Source: Pseudomonas sp. PGPPP3
Lineage (GTDB): Bacteria; Pseudomonadota; Gammaproteobacteria; Pseudomonadales; Pseudomonadaceae
NCBI GenBank assembly: GCA_002256055.1
Contig: NKIE01000059.1
Location: forward strand, 1-10,745
DNA length: 10,745 nt
Direction of reading: 5' to 3'
The first letter of the stretch is position 1. Every line of letters begins with the position of its first letter. The notes below the pieces were generated by a model that saw only the letters and a list, made by a program, of their open reading frames with translations, made no database searches and was not told where the DNA came from. The translations under genes were made by a program, and so were the position numbers. Below, in pieces: positions 9,481 to 10,745 of the stretch.

Positions 9481-9897
9481 ATGCGCATAGAGTTTTATGT
9501 GCTGCCCGGCGACCAGCCGGGCGAGCGCCTGCGCGCGGCCTGCCAGTTGGCGACCAAGGGCTGGCGCCATGACCTGCCCGTGTTCGTGCGCGGCGCCGAT
9601 GCGGCACAGTGCGAAGAGCTGGACGAACTGCTGTGGCGCTTCAAGGGTGAAACCTTTGTCCCGCACAATTTGTACGAAGACGGCACCGACGCGCCGGTGC
9701 TGATCGGTATTGATCAGTCGCCCCATGTCGCCAACGGCTTGCTGATCAACCTGCATCCACACCTGCGTGAAGACCTCAGCCCTTTCAGTCGGGTCATCGA
9801 GATCGTCAATCAGCATCCCGAGCAGCTGCAATTGGCTCGGGACAATTTTCGCCTTTATCGGCAACGGGGCTTTGCCCCGCAACGCGTTGAACTCTGA
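9481..9897 (+). CDS. holC: DNA polymerase III chi subunit
   Basis: HolC (chi) links the polymerase III clamp loader, through psi, to single-stranded DNA-binding protein at the replication fork. The 138-residue product has the chi-family layout: MRIEFYVL start, ACQLATKGW around 20-28, PVFVR (33-37), ELDELLWRF (46-54), FVPHNL (59-64) and the strand DAPVLIGI (70-77), with a helical end NFRLYRQRGF. Length is close to the ~140-150 residues usual in gammaproteobacteria. The ATG follows the pepA TAA directly (TAAATG), and the next gene starts 2 bases after its stop. The three are thus very probably co-transcribed and translationally coupled. Confidence 0.93.
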   Translation: MRIEFYVLPGDQPGERLRAACQLATKGWRHDLPVFVRGADAAQCEELDELLWRFKGETFVPHNLYEDGTDAPVLIGIDQSPHVANGLLINLHPHLREDLSPFSRVIEIVNQHPEQLQLARDNFRLYRQRGFAPQRVEL

Positions 9898-9899
9898 CC

Positions 9900-10385
9900 A
9901 TGGATAGCCACAATCCGCCTAAACCCGGCAACTTGCTCAACGACCTTGAGTCGATCCGCCAGTTGCTCGACCAGCAGCAGTTGGAACCGCCGCTGCTGAC
10001 CGAGTCGGTCGACACCAGCGCCATCCCCTTGCTGTGCGACATCGTCCCGCCCAGCGAGCTGGTGCCGCCCCGCCCGAGCCAGGCCGCCGCCCTGCAACAG
10101 CGCCTCGACCCCGCTCCGAGCGTCGCCAGCATAGCGCCCGTCAGCGCGCCAGTAACACCGGCACCGGCTGCACCAACCCCGACAGCCAGCGCCATCAACG
10201 CCAGCCTGCAACAACGCCTGCACCCTGGCGCCCTGGAGCTGCAACGTGTTGACCGCGAGCTGCGCGCCGCCGCCCAACTGCTGCTGCAAGATGTGATAGA
10301 CGACTTCGTCCCGCAGATCGAAGCCGAACTCAAGCGCCGTCTCGACGTACGTCTCGACCTGCTGCTCAGCCAGCGCAAGCCTTAA
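9900..10385 (+). CDS. Uncharacterised Pro/Ala-linker protein between holC and valS
   Basis: I do not recognise a functional family for this 161-residue acidic-to-neutral protein. It has three zones. An N-terminal helical segment (residues about 10-50) includes LLNDLESIRQLLD and IPLLCDIV. A low-complexity Pro/Ala/Thr/Ser linker (about 50-100) is probably disordered. A C-terminal helical zone (about 102-157) is amphipathic and contains LLLQDVIDDFVPQIEAEL followed by KRRLDVRLDLLL. The motif LQQRLxP occurs twice, at 65-71 and 103-109, flanking the linker. There is no signal peptide or membrane segment. The start is 2 bases after the holC stop, so it is probably translated from the pepA-holC message. 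A hypothetical ORF sits at this place in other pseudomonads as I recall. A short N-terminal motif, disordered linker and helical oligomerisation-like tail suggests a scaffold or adaptor, but that is only a guess. Confidence 0.8.
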   Translation: MDSHNPPKPGNLLNDLESIRQLLDQQQLEPPLLTESVDTSAIPLLCDIVPPSELVPPRPSQAAALQQRLDPAPSVASIAPVSAPVTPAPAAPTPTASAINASLQQRLHPGALELQRVDRELRAAAQLLLQDVIDDFVPQIEAELKRRLDVRLDLLLSQRKP

Positions 10386-10402
10386 ACCGGTATGTCACCC
10401 CC

Positions 10403-10429
10403 AGCGCAGGCTAAATAAGCGCCTGCGCT
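10403..10429 (+). terminator. Hairpin between the small ORF and valS
   Basis: A 9-bp perfect stem, AGCGCAGGC (10403-10411) and GCCTGCGCT (10421-10429), closes a 9-base loop. There is no T-tract, so termination is uncertain. The right arm lies just before the candidate valS -10 region. Confidence 0.4.
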
Positions 10430-10452
10430 TACGGCCCACGGCGCTAACCCGT

Positions 10453-10458
10453 TATACT
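10453..10458 (+). promoter_or_regulatory. Candidate -10 of valS
   Basis: TATACT at 10453-10458 matches the sigma-70 -10 at four of six positions in the strongest places. The best upstream match, TTACGG at 10429-10434, is a poor -35 with an 18-bp spacer. The 5' leader would be about 40 bases. Confidence 0.4.
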
Positions 10459-10504
10459 TGCCGGCTTTCCCGATTAGCCGCCAAATTAGGGTCCCCGCCG
10501 CGCT

Positions 10505-10745
10505 ATGGACAAGACCTACCAGCCGCACGCCATTGAAACCACCTGGTACCAGACCTGGGAAGCGAACAACTATTTCGCTCCGCAAGGTTCTGGCGACGCC
10601 TACACCATCATGATCCCGCCGCCGAACGTCACCGGCAGCCTGCACATGGGCCATGGTTTCAATAACGCCATCATGGACGCCCTGATCCGCTTCCGCCGCA
10701 TGCAGGGGCGCAACACCCTGTGGCAGCCGGGCACCGCTCACGCGG
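10505..10745 (+). CDS. valS: Valyl-tRNA synthetase, N-terminal 80 residues only
   Basis: This class I aminoacyl-tRNA synthetase charges tRNA-Val. Only the first 80 codons are inside the window and the frame is open at the right edge. The class I ATP-binding HIGH motif appears as HMGH at 47-50 within [19 protein letters not shown], the form typical of valyl enzymes. The start [19 protein letters not shown] also fits the family N-terminus. The full protein should be about 950 residues. The ATG has no clear ribosome site: the nearest purine run, AGGG, is too far upstream. A candidate promoter and a hairpin separate it from the preceding ORF, so it likely has its own transcription. Confidence 0.95.
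   Translation, partial: MDKTYQPHAIETTWYQTWEANNYFAPQGSGDAYTIMIPPPNVTGSLHMGHGFNNAIMDALIRFRRMQGRNTLWQPGTAHA

Overview
This window looks like the chromosome of a Pseudomonas or close gammaproteobacterial relative. It is GC-rich, every gene uses high-GC codons, and the gene pairs trmJ-cysE, lptF-lptG and holC-(small ORF)-valS, together with suhB and pepA, match pseudomonad chromosomal neighbourhoods as I remember them. No database search was possible. I see no tRNA, rRNA, CRISPR array, insertion sequence, phage gene or attachment site, and no broken gene. The only partial genes are the two cut by the window edges.

Left part (1-2414): cysE (serine acetyltransferase, cut at the left edge) and trmJ (tRNA 2'-O-methyltransferase) run leftward with a TGATG stop/start overlap. 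suhB (inositol monophosphatase family, Nus-type factor) runs rightward from the shared 144-bp divergent region and ends at a GC-rich hairpin.

Middle part (2415-5658): this is the accessory-looking stretch. It holds a nitroreductase-family flavoprotein, a TetR-family regulator resembling NemR, an Old Yellow Enzyme family flavin oxidoreductase and a small RDD membrane protein. The regulator and the flavin enzyme each carry an identical 14-bp element with a GACCGGTC palindromic core just upstream. An intrinsic terminator overlaps the regulator's stop codon and separates the two genes. The regulator has Cys106 and Lys175 at the positions that form the redox switch in E. coli NemR. The simplest reading is an autoregulated, electrophile- or oxidant-responsive nemRA-like detoxification module, with the nitroreductase as a possible but unproven partner.

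Right part (5659-10745): lptG and lptF (lipopolysaccharide export permeases) run leftward as an overlapping pair. pepA, holC and a small uncharacterised ORF run rightward almost without gaps, followed by the start of valS, cut at the right edge. The small ORF after holC has a conserved-looking N-terminal segment, a Pro/Ala-rich linker and a helical C-terminus. It is the least understood gene here.

Most of the window is ordinary housekeeping sequence. The points most worth checking are the NemR-like regulatory logic and the uncharacterised holC-valS protein.
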